The notes under the pieces were generated by a model. That model had not been told where the DNA came from and did no database searches. It saw nothing but the letters and a program-made list of their open reading frames with translations. Positions 45,937-56,012 of a DNA stretch of 64,000 nt are shown in pieces. Each line of letters opens with the position of its first letter. The first letter of the stretch is position 1. Location: the NCBI RefSeq assembly GCF_003248355.1, contig NZ_QKWY01000002.1, positions 1,736,001-1,800,000 on the forward strand. Reading direction: 5' to 3'. The position numbers and the translations under genes were made by a program. The DNA is from Streptomyces sp. AC1-42W (GTDB lineage: Bacteria > Actinomycetota > Actinomycetes > Streptomycetales > Streptomycetaceae).

Positions 45937-48540
45937 GTGAAGGCCATTCGTCGATTCACCGTGCGTCCCGTCCTCCCGGACTCCCTCCAACCCCTCAGCG
46001 ACCTGGCGCGCAATCTGCGCTGGTCCTGGCACGCCGAGACCCGCGAGCTGTTCCGGGCCGTCGATCCGGCGGCCGGCCCCCCGGCGGAGTGCGACCCCGT
46101 CCGCCTGCTCGGCTCCGTCTCGGCGGGGCGGCTCGCCGAGCTGGCCCATGACGAAGCGTTCCTGCAGCGGCTCGCCGAGGCATCCGCCGACCTCCGGGAC
46201 TACCTCGAAGGGCCCCGCTGGTACCAGGAGCGGCGTGAGCGGGACGGCGGACTCCCCGCCGCCGTCGCCTACTTCTCACCCGAATTCGGGGTCACCGCCG
46301 CCCTGCCCCAGTACTCCGGCGGACTCGGCATCCTCGCCGGCGACCACCTCAAGGCCGCCAGCGACCTGGGCGTGCCCCTGATCGGCGTCGGCCTCCTCTA
46401 CCGCCACGGCTACTTCCGGCAGAGCCTGTCCAGGGACGGCTGGCAGCAGGAGCACTACCCCGTCCTCGACCCCAACGAGCTGCCGCTCACCCTGATCCGC
46501 GAGCCCGACGGCACCCCGGCCCAGATCGTCCTGGCCCTGCCCGGCGGCCGCTCCCTGCACGCCCAGATCTGGCAGGCCCACGTCGGCCGGGTCCCGCTGC
46601 TCATGCTCGACTCCGACGTCGAGGAGAACGCCCCCGGCGAACGCGAGGTCACCGACCGGCTCTACGGCGGCGGCAGCGAGCACCGGCTGCTCCAGGAGAT
46701 GCTCCTCGGCATCGGCGGCGTCCGCGCCGTGCGCGCGTACGCCCGGCTCACCGGCCACCCCGCCCCCGAGGTCTTCCACACCAACGAGGGCCACGCCGGC
46801 TTCCTCGGCCTGGAACGCGTCCGCGAACTGGCCGGCACCGGCCTGGACTTCGACGCCGCGGTGGAGTCCGTGCGCGCCGGCACCGTCTTCACCACCCACA
46901 CCCCCGTCCCGGCCGGCATCGACCGGTTCGACCGCGCCCTGGTCGCCCGCCACTTCGGCGAGGACGGCGAACTGCCCGGTGTCCCCGCCGAACGCGTCCT
47001 GGAACTCGGCACGGAGACCTACCCCGGCGGCGATCCGGGCGTCTTCAACATGGCCGTGATGGGGCTGCGCCTCGCCCAGCGCGCCAACGGGGTCTCCACC
47101 CTGCACGGCGCGGTCAGCCGGGAGATGTTCGCCGGGCTCTGGCCGGGCTTCGACGCCCCCGAGGTGCCGATCACCTCCGTCACCAACGGCGTCCACGCCC
47201 CCACCTGGGTCGCCCCGGAGGTGCTGCGGCTGCGCGCCGAGTCGGGCGGGGTGCCCGGCCGCTGGGACTCCGTCGCCGAGGTCCCCGCCCGCCGGCTGTG
47301 GGAGCTGCGCCGCACCCTGCGCGGACAGCTGGTGGACGAGGTCCGCCGGCGGCTGCACGCCTCCTGGCGCCACCGGGGCGCCGAGCCGGCCGAACTGGGC
47401 TGGATCGACGGTGTGCTCGACCCGGACGTCCTGACGATCGGCTTCGCCCGCCGCGTCCCCTCGTACAAGCGGCTGACGCTCATGCTGCGCGACCGCGAAC
47501 GGCTGCGGACGCTGCTGCTGCACCCGCAGCGGCCGGTCCAGATCGTCGTCGCGGGCAAGGCGCACCCGGCCGACGACGGCGGGAAGCGGCTGGTCCAGGA
47601 GCTGGTCAGGTTCGCCGACGACGCACGGGTCCGCCACCGCATCGTCTTCCTGCCCGACTACGGCATGGCGATGGCCCAGAAGCTCTATCCGGGCTGCGAC
47701 GTCTGGCTGAACAATCCGCTGCGCCCGCTGGAGGCGTGCGGGACCAGTGGGATGAAGGCCGCGCTCAACGGCTGCCTCAACCTGTCGGTGCTGGACGGCT
47801 GGTGGGACGAGTGGTACGAGCCGGACTTCGGCTGGGCGATCCCGACGGCCGAGGGCGCGGCACTGGACGAGGACCGGCGCGACGACCTGGAGGCGGGCGC
47901 CCTGTACGAGCTGGTCGAGGACCGGATCGCGCCGCACTTCTACGACCGGGGCGACGAGGGGCTGCCCGCCCGCTGGATCGAGATGGTCCGGGCCACCCTG
48001 GGCACCCTGGGGCCCAGGGTCCTCGCGGACCGGATGGTCGCGGAGTACGTCGAGCGGCTGTACGCCCCCGCGGCGGCGGCCGGGCGCGCCATGGACCCGG
48101 CCCGCTCGCGGGAGCTGGCGGGCTGGAAGGCGAAGGTCCGGGCGGCCTGGCCCCGGGTGGCGGTGGACCATGTGGAGGCGGTGACGCCGACCGGCTCGGG
48201 TACGACGGCGGAGCTGGGTTCCACGCTGGGGCTGCGGGTGCGGATCTCGCTGGGGGCGCTGGCGCCCGGGGACGTGGAGGTGCAGGCGGTGGCCGGGCGG
48301 GTGGACTCGTCCGACGCGATCACCGACGCGCAGGTCTTCCCGCTGAAGCCGGCGGGCGGCCAGGACCTGGAGGGCCACTGGCTGTACGAGGGCCCGCTCG
48401 CCCTGGACCGGACGGGGCCCTACGGCTACACGGTGCGGGTGCTGCCCGCGCACCGGCTGCTGTCCTGCGGCGCCGAACTCGGGTTGGTCGCCCAGCCCGC
48501 CGGGGCGGCGAACGAGGGCGGCGGGGTGCTGCTGCGCTGA
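45937..48540 (+). CDS. glgP: Glycogen/alpha-glucan phosphorylase
   Basis: 867 residues from GTG 45937. Short bacterial/archaeal-type phosphorylase (GT35) with DUF3417 at the N-terminus (RFTVRPVLPDSLQPLSDLARNLRWSW). Active-site elements: PQYSGGLGILAGDHLKAASD, NEGHAGFLGLER and the PLP lysine in EACGTSGMKAALNG. It releases glucose-1-phosphate from the glucan. Divergent from glgE; the 176-nt gap would hold both promoters. Confidence 0.95.
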   Translation: MKAIRRFTVRPVLPDSLQPLSDLARNLRWSWHAETRELFRAVDPAAGPPAECDPVRLLGSVSAGRLAELAHDEAFLQRLAEASADLRDYLEGPRWYQERRERDGGLPAAVAYFSPEFGVTAALPQYSGGLGILAGDHLKAASDLGVPLIGVGLLYRHGYFRQSLSRDGWQQEHYPVLDPNELPLTLIREPDGTPAQIVLALPGGRSLHAQIWQAHVGRVPLLMLDSDVEENAPGEREVTDRLYGGGSEHRLLQEMLLGIGGVRAVRAYARLTGHPAPEVFHTNEGHAGFLGLERVRELAGTGLDFDAAVESVRAGTVFTTHTPVPAGIDRFDRALVARHFGEDGELPGVPAERVLELGTETYPGGDPGVFNMAVMGLRLAQRANGVSTLHGAVSREMFAGLWPGFDAPEVPITSVTNGVHAPTWVAPEVLRLRAESGGVPGRWDSVAEVPARRLWELRRTLRGQLVDEVRRRLHASWRHRGAEPAELGWIDGVLDPDVLTIGFARRVPSYKRLTLMLRDRERLRTLLLHPQRPVQIVVAGKAHPADDGGKRLVQELVRFADDARVRHRIVFLPDYGMAMAQKLYPGCDVWLNNPLRPLEACGTSGMKAALNGCLNLSVLDGWWDEWYEPDFGWAIPTAEGAALDEDRRDDLEAGALYELVEDRIAPHFYDRGDEGLPARWIEMVRATLGTLGPRVLADRMVAEYVERLYAPAAAAGRAMDPARSRELAGWKAKVRAAWPRVAVDHVEAVTPTGSGTTAELGSTLGLRVRISLGALAPGDVEVQAVAGRVDSSDAITDAQVFPLKPAGGQDLEGHWLYEGPLALDRTGPYGYTVRVLPAHRLLSCGAELGLVAQPAGAANEGGGVLLR

Positions 48541-48558
48541 GCCGGGGCCCGGCATGGC

Positions 48559-48599
48559 GGAACCGCCCGGAGGGGAGTGGACTCCCTCCGGGCGGTTCC
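48559..48599. terminator. Terminator between glgP and the metalloprotease gene
   Basis: Long inverted repeat (GGAACCGCCCGGAGGG and its complement) with a short loop, located 19 nt after the glgP stop and before the convergent protease stop at 48648. Confidence 0.8.
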
Positions 48600-48647
48600 G
48601 TGTCAGCGGCGGGTCGTGCGGTGACCCGTGCGGCGCGGCGCCTTCGT

Positions 48648-50702
48648 TCAGAAGGTCAGCTTGAAGCCGTTGATGGTGCCGCCGTAGTAGTAGTAGATGT
48701 CCTGGACGCGGAGCTTCCAGGTGCCGTTGGCGTTCTCCGAGGACGCGTTGACGGTGTACGTCGTCTTCACGTCGCTCGCCGAGTCGTAGTACGAGGCGTT
48801 CTTCAGCCGGTAGGCGGTGCCGTCCGGGGCGATGAGGTCGATGACCAGGTCACCGCGCCAGCTGTGGGTGATGTCCACGCCGACCTTGAGGGCGCTGGGC
48901 GCCTTGCCGGAGCGGCCGGTGACGGTGATCGCGCTGGTGACCGCGGAGCCCGCGTCCGGGATGGTGACCGGGGTGTTGTTCTGGAAGACGGTGCCGTCTC
49001 CGTCGCCGTCACCCGGGTCGGGGTCGCCGCCGGGGCGGGAGCCGACGTTGATGGCGGCCCAGGCGTCGGCCACCGACTTGTACTCGGCGCTGGTCGTGCC
49101 GTACAGCTCACCGGCCACCGCGAGCGTGCCGGTGCGGGCAGCGGCGTAGTTGGTGGTGGAGGTGAACTTCGTGCTGAGCGCCTTGAACCAGATCTGCTCG
49201 GCCTTGGCGCGGCCGATGCCGGTCACCGGCAGGCCGTCCGAGGTCGGGGAGTCGTAGTTGACGCCGTTGATGGTCTTCGCGCCGCTGCCCTCGGACAGCA
49301 GGTAGAAGAAGTGGTTGGCCGGACCCGACGAGTAGTGCACGTCGATGTTGCCGATGCCCGAGTACCAGGAGTCCTTGGACATCCCGTCGCGGCTCGGCTT
49401 GTCCTGGTAGCGCAGCGGGGTGCCGTCGCCGTTGATGTCGATCTTCTCACCGATGAGGTAGTCGCCCTTGTCGGTGGAGTTGTTGGCGTAGAACTCGACG
49501 GCGGTGGCGAAGATGTCGCTGGTCGCCTCGTTGAGGCCGCCGGACTCGCCGCTGTAGATCAGGCCGGCGGTGTTGGAGGTGACGCCGTGGCTCATCTCGT
49601 GGGCGGCCACGTCCAGCGAGGTCAGCGGGTTGGAGTTGCCGCTGCCGTCGCCGTACGTCATGCAGAAGCAGCTGTCGTCCCAGAAGGCGTTGACGTAGTT
49701 GTTGCCGTAGTGGACGCGGGAGTACGCGCCGACGCCGTCGCCCCGGATACCGCTGCGGCCGTGGACCTCCTTGTAGTAGTCCCAGGTCTCGGCCGCGCCG
49801 TAGTGGGCGTCGGCCGCGGCGGTCTCGGCGTTCGAGGGGCTGCCGTTGCCCCAGACGTCGTCGGAGCCGGAGAAGAGGGTGCCCTTGCCGGACGTACCGT
49901 GGTTCAGGTTGTACGTCTTGTGGCTGCCGCGGGCGGTGTCGGTCAGGTTGTACGAGCCGGAGGACCCGGAGGTGCCCAGGGTGACCTGGCCGCTGTACTC
50001 GGTGTTGCCGACGCCGTTCTCGATCGCCTGCCACTCGAAGAGCTTCGCTCCGCTGGAGGCGTCGGTGATGACGTGCAGCGCGTTCGGGGTGCCGTCCTCC
50101 TGGAGGCCGCCGACGACGGTCTCGTAGGCGAGCTGCGGGGTGCCCGAGGCCATCCAGACGACCTTGCGGGGGGCCCGGTCGGCCTCGGCCTTGTCCGAGC
50201 CGGCCGCCTTGGCCGCGCCGAGCGCCTGCTTGGTGGCGGTGGCCGGGGCGATGTCCGCGACCGTGTCGACGGCCTTCAGCTGGGCGGCGGTGGCCTTGGA
50301 CGCCTTGACGACGCTCTTGGTGGCGCCGGCCTTGGTCTCCTGGACGACCAGGTCGCCGCCGAGGACGGGCAGGCCGTCGAAGGTGCGCTCGTAACGCGTG
50401 TGGGTGGTGCCGTCGCGGTCCTGGACGACATCGCGGACGACGAGCTTCTCCTTGGCGCCGAGGCCGAGCTCCTTGGCCGTGGCGGCCCGGCTCGCGTTGG
50501 CCTCGCGGATCAGCTCGGCGCGCTGGGAGGGCGAGAGCTGCTTGGGCAGGGCGCCGGGGTTGGTCTCGGAGGCGGTGGCGGTCTTGCCGTTTCCGTTGTC
50601 CGGGGCGGCCGTCGCCGATCCGGTCTGGACGCCGACGAGGAGGGCTGCGGCGGCTATGAGAGCGCCGGTCGCGGTGGCACGACGGCTGTGCGTGGATCTC
50701 AC
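48648..50702 (-). CDS. Secreted M4 (thermolysin-type) neutral zinc metalloprotease with P domain
   Basis: 684 residues from GTG 50702 behind AAGGAG. Signal peptide (about residues 1-33, ending SATAA). Then an FTP/PepSY propeptide (about 50-200), and the M4 catalytic domain with HEMSHG (zinc His pair and catalytic Glu), the third ligand in ESGGLNEATSD, and GPANHFFYLLSEG. After a short Gly/Asp/Pro linker comes a C-terminal P/proprotein-convertase-like domain (about 570-684; HSWRGDLVIDLIAPDG). It is exported and self-activated. In this window another secreted protein (2494-2874) belongs to an inhibitor family named for inhibitors of such proteases. Confidence 0.94.
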   Translation of the reverse strand: MRSTHSRRATATGALIAAAALLVGVQTGSATAAPDNGNGKTATASETNPGALPKQLSPSQRAELIREANASRAATAKELGLGAKEKLVVRDVVQDRDGTTHTRYERTFDGLPVLGGDLVVQETKAGATKSVVKASKATAAQLKAVDTVADIAPATATKQALGAAKAAGSDKAEADRAPRKVVWMASGTPQLAYETVVGGLQEDGTPNALHVITDASSGAKLFEWQAIENGVGNTEYSGQVTLGTSGSSGSYNLTDTARGSHKTYNLNHGTSGKGTLFSGSDDVWGNGSPSNAETAAADAHYGAAETWDYYKEVHGRSGIRGDGVGAYSRVHYGNNYVNAFWDDSCFCMTYGDGSGNSNPLTSLDVAAHEMSHGVTSNTAGLIYSGESGGLNEATSDIFATAVEFYANNSTDKGDYLIGEKIDINGDGTPLRYQDKPSRDGMSKDSWYSGIGNIDVHYSSGPANHFFYLLSEGSGAKTINGVNYDSPTSDGLPVTGIGRAKAEQIWFKALSTKFTSTTNYAAARTGTLAVAGELYGTTSAEYKSVADAWAAINVGSRPGGDPDPGDGDGDGTVFQNNTPVTIPDAGSAVTSAITVTGRSGKAPSALKVGVDITHSWRGDLVIDLIAPDGTAYRLKNASYYDSASDVKTTYTVNASSENANGTWKLRVQDIYYYYGGTINGFKLTF

Positions 50703-51094
50703 GCGGACTCCTTCTGCGAGGGGGGTACCGGCGGCTGGGTGAGCCGGCCGGTCAAGCAAGCAGTGCGCGGAACGGGGTGAAGAGTGTCAGGAGTCGGCCA
50801 CTTCTGTCAGGACCGCGTCAACAACTTGGCCGGAACTGGTTCGTTGCCGGACCATGTGTGTTCGTTAAGCGGACGTTTCCGGGATCTTCACGCGAGGGCG
50901 CCGCGAGGCCCCCGTCGGGCCCGGTGCCCCCAGGGACCTGGAGCCTGCCGGGATGACGGGCCCCGCCACGCGGTGCGAAGGGAATGTGAACAACCGGAAA
51001 GTTCCCACCTGTCGAGACGGAAGGTGGGTGTGGCGCAATCTCGCCCGTCCGTTCGATGATCAAACGACCGAACGGACGGGCGGGAGTCGCGGTG
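50703..51094. other. 392-bp gap upstream of the metalloprotease gene
   Basis: No gene seen. It contains the terminator of the upstream exporter genes (51042-51082), a CCCACCT...AGGTGGG inverted repeat at 51004-51027, and relatively AT-rich sequence at about 50800-50875 where the protease promoter probably lies. Confidence 0.55.
51042..51082 (-). terminator. Terminator after the ABC exporter pair
   Basis: Perfect 14-bp stem (CGCCCGTCCGTTCG and its complement) with a 13-nt loop, 12 nt beyond the exporter stop at 51095. Confidence 0.75.
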
Positions 51095-53023
51095 TCAGGC
51101 CAGGCTCTCGCGCCAGGCGCGGTGCAGTCCGGCGAACCGGCCCGTGCCCGCGATCAGTTCGTCCGGCGCACCGTCCTCCACGATCCGCCCCCGCTCCATC
51201 ACGAGCACCCGGTCCGCCACCTCCACGGTCGACAGCCGGTGCGCGATCACCACGGCGGTGCGGCCGCGCAGCACGGTGTCCATGGCCTCCTGCACCGCGC
51301 GCTCGCCGGGGATGTCCAGCGAACTGGTCGCCTCGTCCAGGATCAGCACCGCCGGGTCGGCGAGCAGCGCGCGGGCGAAGGCCACCAACTGGCGCTGCCC
51401 GGCCGAGATCCGGCCGCCCCGCTTGCGCACATCGGTGTCGTAGCCGTCCGGCAGCCCGGTGATGAAGCCATGGGCGCCGATCGCCTTCGCGGCCCGCTCG
51501 ATCTCCTCGCGGCTCGCCTCCGGCCGGCCGATCGCGATGTTGTCCGCGACCGTCCCGGAGAACAGGAACGCCTCCTGGGTCACCATGACCACGCCGCGCC
51601 GCAGTTCCGGCGTGGCCAGGTCCCGCAGATCGGTGCCGTCCAGCAGGACCCGGCCCCCGGACGGGTCGTAGAACCGGGCCAGCAGCTTGGCGAGCGTGGA
51701 CTTGCCGGCGCCCGTGGAGCCGACCACCGCGACCGTCTGCCCCGCCGGGATCGTCAGGTCGAAGCGCGGCAGCACCTCGCCGCCCGTCCGGTAGCCGAAG
51801 CTCACCCCGTCGAACACCACCTCGCGGCCCGGCAGCGAGCCCGGACGGGCCGGCAGCGCGCGCGGTTCGACGGCCTCGGGGACCGTCGGCGTCTGGGCCA
51901 GCAGCCCGGCGATCTTCGCCATCGACGCGGCGGCGGACTCGAAGGAGTTCAGGAACATGCTGAGCCGGTCGATCGGGTCGTACAGCCGCCGCAGATACAG
52001 CACCACCGCGGCCAGCACCCCGAGCGCCAGGTCCCCGGCGGCCACCCGGTACGCGCCCCAGAGCACGATCCCGGCCACCGCCGTGTTGGCGACCAGCCGC
52101 GAGCCGACGACGTACCGCGCGTTCTCCAGCATCGCGTCGCCGTTGGTCCCCCGGTGACGTGCGTTCAGCTCCGCGAACGCCACGTCGTTGACCGGCTCCC
52201 GGCGGAACGCCTGGACGGGCCGGATGCCGTTCATGGTCTCCGCGAACTTCACGATCACCGAGGCGATCGCCGACGAGCGCGCGGAGAAGATCACCGAGGA
52301 GCGCCTGCGGTACTGCCGCACCAGCAGATACAGCGGAAGGAAGGACAGCACGGCCGCCGCGCCCGTCGCCAGGTCCAGCCAGAGCAGCACCACGGCGATC
52401 GAGAGGAACGACAGGAAGACGTGGATCAGCTCCTGGAGCCCCTCCTCCAGCAGTTCCCGCAGCGCCTCCAGGTCCGAGGTGGACCGCGAGATCAGCCGGC
52501 CCGAGGTGTACCGCTCGTGGAAGTCCACGCTCAGCGCCTGCGCGTGCCGGAAGATCCGGCCGCGCAGATCGAGCAGGACGTCCTGGCTGATCCGCGCCGA
52601 CACCTGGATGAACGCGTACTGGAGGACGCCCGCGCCGACCGAGCAGAGCGCGTAGCCCAGCGCCACCGCGATCAGCGGCCCGTAGTCGTGGTCCCGGAAG
52701 GCCGGCACCCCGCTGTCGATGGCGTACGCCACCAGCAGCGGGCCCGCCTGCACCGCCGCCTGCTGCAACAGGATGTACAGGGCGGCGACCACCACCCGCC
52801 CGCGCGACGGGCGCAGCAACGAGGCGAGCAGCTGCCGGGTGGCGCCGCGCGGGGACGGCAGGTCGTCCCGGTCGAAGGGATCGCCGGGAGCCTTGGCCAG
52901 GCCGTCCGCGTCCGCCTCCGGCGCTGTGTTCTCCGGGGCCGTTCCGTCCGGGGTCGTTTCCTCCCGTGCCGGGTCCTTCTCGTCGCCCGGTTCGGCGGGG
53001 CGGCCGGTCGTGGTGCTCGTCAT
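51095..53023 (-). CDS. ABC exporter half-transporter (membrane + ATPase), second gene
   Basis: 642 residues from ATG 53023. N-terminal acidic disordered stretch (about 1-55), six-helix ABC membrane domain (about 75-360), and nucleotide-binding domain: Walker A GSTGAGKST, signature ISAGQRQ (instead of LSGGQ), Walker B VLILDEATSS, H loop IAHRLS. It overlaps the upstream half-transporter (ATGA). The pair would form a heterodimer, with one ordinary and one non-canonical signature, as in asymmetric multidrug/lipid exporters. Confidence 0.93.
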   Translation of the reverse strand: MTSTTTGRPAEPGDEKDPAREETTPDGTAPENTAPEADADGLAKAPGDPFDRDDLPSPRGATRQLLASLLRPSRGRVVVAALYILLQQAAVQAGPLLVAYAIDSGVPAFRDHDYGPLIAVALGYALCSVGAGVLQYAFIQVSARISQDVLLDLRGRIFRHAQALSVDFHERYTSGRLISRSTSDLEALRELLEEGLQELIHVFLSFLSIAVVLLWLDLATGAAAVLSFLPLYLLVRQYRRRSSVIFSARSSAIASVIVKFAETMNGIRPVQAFRREPVNDVAFAELNARHRGTNGDAMLENARYVVGSRLVANTAVAGIVLWGAYRVAAGDLALGVLAAVVLYLRRLYDPIDRLSMFLNSFESAAASMAKIAGLLAQTPTVPEAVEPRALPARPGSLPGREVVFDGVSFGYRTGGEVLPRFDLTIPAGQTVAVVGSTGAGKSTLAKLLARFYDPSGGRVLLDGTDLRDLATPELRRGVVMVTQEAFLFSGTVADNIAIGRPEASREEIERAAKAIGAHGFITGLPDGYDTDVRKRGGRISAGQRQLVAFARALLADPAVLILDEATSSLDIPGERAVQEAMDTVLRGRTAVVIAHRLSTVEVADRVLVMERGRIVEDGAPDELIAGTGRFAGLHRAWRESLA

Positions 53024-54903
53024 CGGGTGCTGCCCTCCTCGGCAGGGGCCTTCGCGCCCAAGTCCTCGTTCTCACCGGGGCCGGAGCCCGCCCCGCCGGT
53101 CTCCCGCGTACCGGTCTCCCGCTCCTCGGCGGCATGCTCCGCGCCGGACATCAGCCACGCGTACTCCGCGCTGGTCCGCAGCAGCTCCTGATGGGTGCCG
53201 ACCGCCGCGATCCGGCCCTCCGACAGCAACGCCACCCGGTCCGCCAGCATCACGGTGGACGGCCGGTGCGCGACCACCACCGCCGTGGTCTCCGCGAGCA
53301 CCTGGCGCAGCGCCGCCTCCACGAGGGCCTCCGTGTGCACGTCGAGGGCCGAGAGCGGGTCGTCCAGCACCAGGAAGCGCGGCCGGCCCACCACGGCCCT
53401 GGCCAGGGCGAGGCGCTGGCGCTGGCCGCCGGACAGGCTCAGCCCCTGCTCGCCGACCTCCGTGTCCACGCCGTGCGGCAACGTGTCGACGAACCCGGCC
53501 TGGGCGACGCCGAGCGCGCGCCGCAGCTCCTCGTCGCCGCCGTCCGCCGCGCCCATCAGCACGTTCTCGCCGACCGATGCGGAGAACAGCGTCGGCTCCT
53601 CGAACGCCACCGACACCAGTTCCCGCAGCCGGGTGCGCGGCATCGCGGTGATGTCCTCGCCGTCCAGCGTGATCCGCCCGGCGGTCGCCTCGTACAGCCG
53701 GGGCACCAGCGCGGTGAGCGTGGTCTTCCCGGAGCCCGTCGCGCCGACCAGGGCCATCGTCTCGCCCGGCCGGATACGCAGATCGATCCCGGCCAGCACC
53801 GGCGGCGAGCCCTCCTCCGCGTCCGGGTAACGGAACTCGACGCCCTCGAAGACCATGCCGCCCGGCTCCCGGTCCGTGTCGCCGGACCGGGCCGGGAGCG
53901 CGGCGTCCGCCTCCTCGGCGACGTCCATCACCTCGAAGAACCGCTCCGTCGCGGTCGCCGCCTCCTGGCTCATCGCCAGCAGGAAGCCGATCGACTCGAC
54001 GGGCCAGCGCAGCGCGAGCGCCGTGGAGAGGAACGCCACCAGGGTGCCCGCCGACAGGCCGCCGTCCGCGACCTGGATCGTGCCGAACACCAGCGCCGCC
54101 CCGATGGCGAGTTCGGGCAGCGTGGTGATCAGGGTCCAGATCCAGGCGAGCAGCCGGGCCTTGTTCAGCTCCGTGGTGCGCAGCCCCCGGGCGAGGACCC
54201 GGAAGGCGTCCGCCTGGCTGCGGTGCCGGCCGAACCCCTTGATGATGCGGATGCCGAGCACGCTCTCCTCGACGACCGTGGTCAGATCGCCGACCTGGTC
54301 CTGGGCCCGGCGCGCCACCTTCGCGTACTTCGCCTCGAAGACCGAGCAGACGATGACCAGCGGCACGACGGGGGCCAGCAGCACCAGTCCCAGCGTCCAC
54401 TCCTGGAACATCAGGACCACGAATCCGACCAGGATCGTGGTCGCGTTGACCAGCAGGAAGGTCAGCGGGAAGGCCAGGAACATGCGCAGCAGCGACAGGT
54501 CCGCGGTCCCGCGCGACAGCAGCTGCCCGGACGGCCAGCGGTCGTGGAAGGCCACCGGGAGCCGTTGCAGATGACGGTAGAGGTCCGCCCGCATCGTCGC
54601 CTCGACCCCGGCCAGCGGACGCGCCACCAGCCATCGCCGCACCCCGAACAGCACCGCCTCGACGAGGCCCAGGAGCAGCAGGACCAGCGCGCCCAGCCAG
54701 ACCCCGTCCGGATCGCGGCCGGCGACCGGTCCGTCGACGATCCACTTCAGGACGAGCGGGATCACCAGACTCAGGCAGGAGGCGACGACCGCCACCAGGG
54801 CGGCGCCGAAGAGCCGGCCGCGTACGGGCCGTACATACGGCCACAGCCGCAGCAGGGAACGTACGGCCGAACGGTCCTTGGGGTCTACATGTTCCTGGCG
54901 CAT
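53020..54903 (-). CDS. ABC exporter half-transporter, first gene
   Basis: 627 residues from ATG 54903. Six-helix membrane domain (about residues 30-320), then nucleotide-binding domain: Walker A GATGSGKTT, signature LSGGQRQ, Walker B FLVLDDPLSALD. The residue after the Walker B Asp is Asp, not the catalytic Glu found in the partner (LDEATSS), so this site is predicted to be the degenerate one of an asymmetric heterodimer. The H loop is AHRPST. The upstream coding-like frame to 55356 is rejected. Substrate unknown. Confidence 0.93.
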   Translation of the reverse strand: MRQEHVDPKDRSAVRSLLRLWPYVRPVRGRLFGAALVAVVASCLSLVIPLVLKWIVDGPVAGRDPDGVWLGALVLLLLGLVEAVLFGVRRWLVARPLAGVEATMRADLYRHLQRLPVAFHDRWPSGQLLSRGTADLSLLRMFLAFPLTFLLVNATTILVGFVVLMFQEWTLGLVLLAPVVPLVIVCSVFEAKYAKVARRAQDQVGDLTTVVEESVLGIRIIKGFGRHRSQADAFRVLARGLRTTELNKARLLAWIWTLITTLPELAIGAALVFGTIQVADGGLSAGTLVAFLSTALALRWPVESIGFLLAMSQEAATATERFFEVMDVAEEADAALPARSGDTDREPGGMVFEGVEFRYPDAEEGSPPVLAGIDLRIRPGETMALVGATGSGKTTLTALVPRLYEATAGRITLDGEDITAMPRTRLRELVSVAFEEPTLFSASVGENVLMGAADGGDEELRRALGVAQAGFVDTLPHGVDTEVGEQGLSLSGGQRQRLALARAVVGRPRFLVLDDPLSALDVHTEALVEAALRQVLAETTAVVVAHRPSTVMLADRVALLSEGRIAAVGTHQELLRTSAEYAWLMSGAEHAAEERETGTRETGGAGSGPGENEDLGAKAPAEEGSTR

Positions 54904-55081
54904 CAGGAGGAGCCTACGGTCCGTCCGGATATCGGTCCTGTGGTTTTGTGCCGCCGGCCCCCTCCCGCCCAATGCCCGCCCCGGTACGCGGGGTCGTAGG
55001 GCGGCATCAGCCGATCGGTGGATGCCGGTTCGAGCGTGATGGCCGATACCCCGGCCGGCCGCCCGCGCCGACACTCGTGCC

Positions 55082-56011
55082 ATGGCAATCATCGAAGCGA
55101 ACGGGCTGCACAAGGCGTACGCCGGCCGCCCCGTGGTCGACGGGATCGGCTTCTCCGTCGACGAGGGGGAGATCTTCGGGATTCTCGGCCCCAACGGCGC
55201 GGGCAAGACCACCACCGTGGAATGCGTCGCGGGACTGCGGGCCCCCGACGCCGGAACCGTCCGGGTCGCCGGACTCGACCCGGTCGCCGACCGTGACCGG
55301 GTGACCAGGCTGCTCGGCGCCCAGCTCCAGGAGAGCGAACTCCAGCCCAAGATCACCGTGCGCGAGGCCCTCGACCTGTACAGCGCCTTCTACCCGGACC
55401 CCGCCGACTGGCGCCCGCTCGCCGAACGGCTCGGACTGAACGGCAAGCTGGACACCCGCTTCCAGCGGCTCTCCGGCGGCCAGAAGCAGCGGCTGTCCAT
55501 CGCGCTCGCCCTCGTCGGCCGGCCCCGCGTCGTCATCCTGGACGAGCTGACCACCGGCCTGGACCCGCGCGCCCGGCGCGACACCTGGCAGCTGATCGAG
55601 GACGTGCGCGACGGCGGCGTCACCGTCGTGCTCGTCACCCACTTCATGGCGGAGGCCCAGCGCCTCTGCGACCGGATCGCCGTCATCGACCGGGGGCGTC
55701 TCGTCGCGCTCGACACCCCGGCCGGGCTCGTCGCCGGAGCCGACGGGTCCACGGTCATCTCGTTCACGCCGTCCGAACCGCTGCCCGAGGCCGAACTCGC
55801 CGCACTGCCCGGCGCGGTCTCCCGCGAGACACGGGACGGCCGGGTCCTCGTCCACGGCACCGACGAGACCGTCAACGCCGTCATCTCGCTGCTGGCCCGG
55901 CGCGGCGTCACCGCCCATCGCCTCCGCGTCTCCGAGGCCACCCTCGACGACGCCTTCCTCGACCTCACCGGCCCCGAGGACGGGCCCGGACTCACAGAAC
56001 GGGCGTCCTGA
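55082..56011 (+). CDS. ABC-2 type transporter ATP-binding protein (DrrA-like)
   Basis: 309 residues from ATG 55082. Walker A GPNGAGKTTT, signature LSGGQKQRLSIA, Walker B VVILDELTTGLD, H loop VTHFMAEA, and a C-terminal roughly 80-residue extension as in drug-resistance ABC-2 ATPases. The permease gene follows directly but is broken by IS elements, so this ATPase probably has lost its membrane partner. Confidence 0.93.
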   Translation: MAIIEANGLHKAYAGRPVVDGIGFSVDEGEIFGILGPNGAGKTTTVECVAGLRAPDAGTVRVAGLDPVADRDRVTRLLGAQLQESELQPKITVREALDLYSAFYPDPADWRPLAERLGLNGKLDTRFQRLSGGQKQRLSIALALVGRPRVVILDELTTGLDPRARRDTWQLIEDVRDGGVTVVLVTHFMAEAQRLCDRIAVIDRGRLVALDTPAGLVAGADGSTVISFTPSEPLPEAELAALPGAVSRETRDGRVLVHGTDETVNAVISLLARRGVTAHRLRVSEATLDDAFLDLTGPEDGPGLTERAS

Positions 56012-56012
56012 A

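Noticed and set aside
47298..50780. A 1160-codon open frame on the plus strand
   Set aside because: It is out of frame with glgP and antisense to the M4 protease gene; Ala/Gly/Arg/Val composition without any domain.
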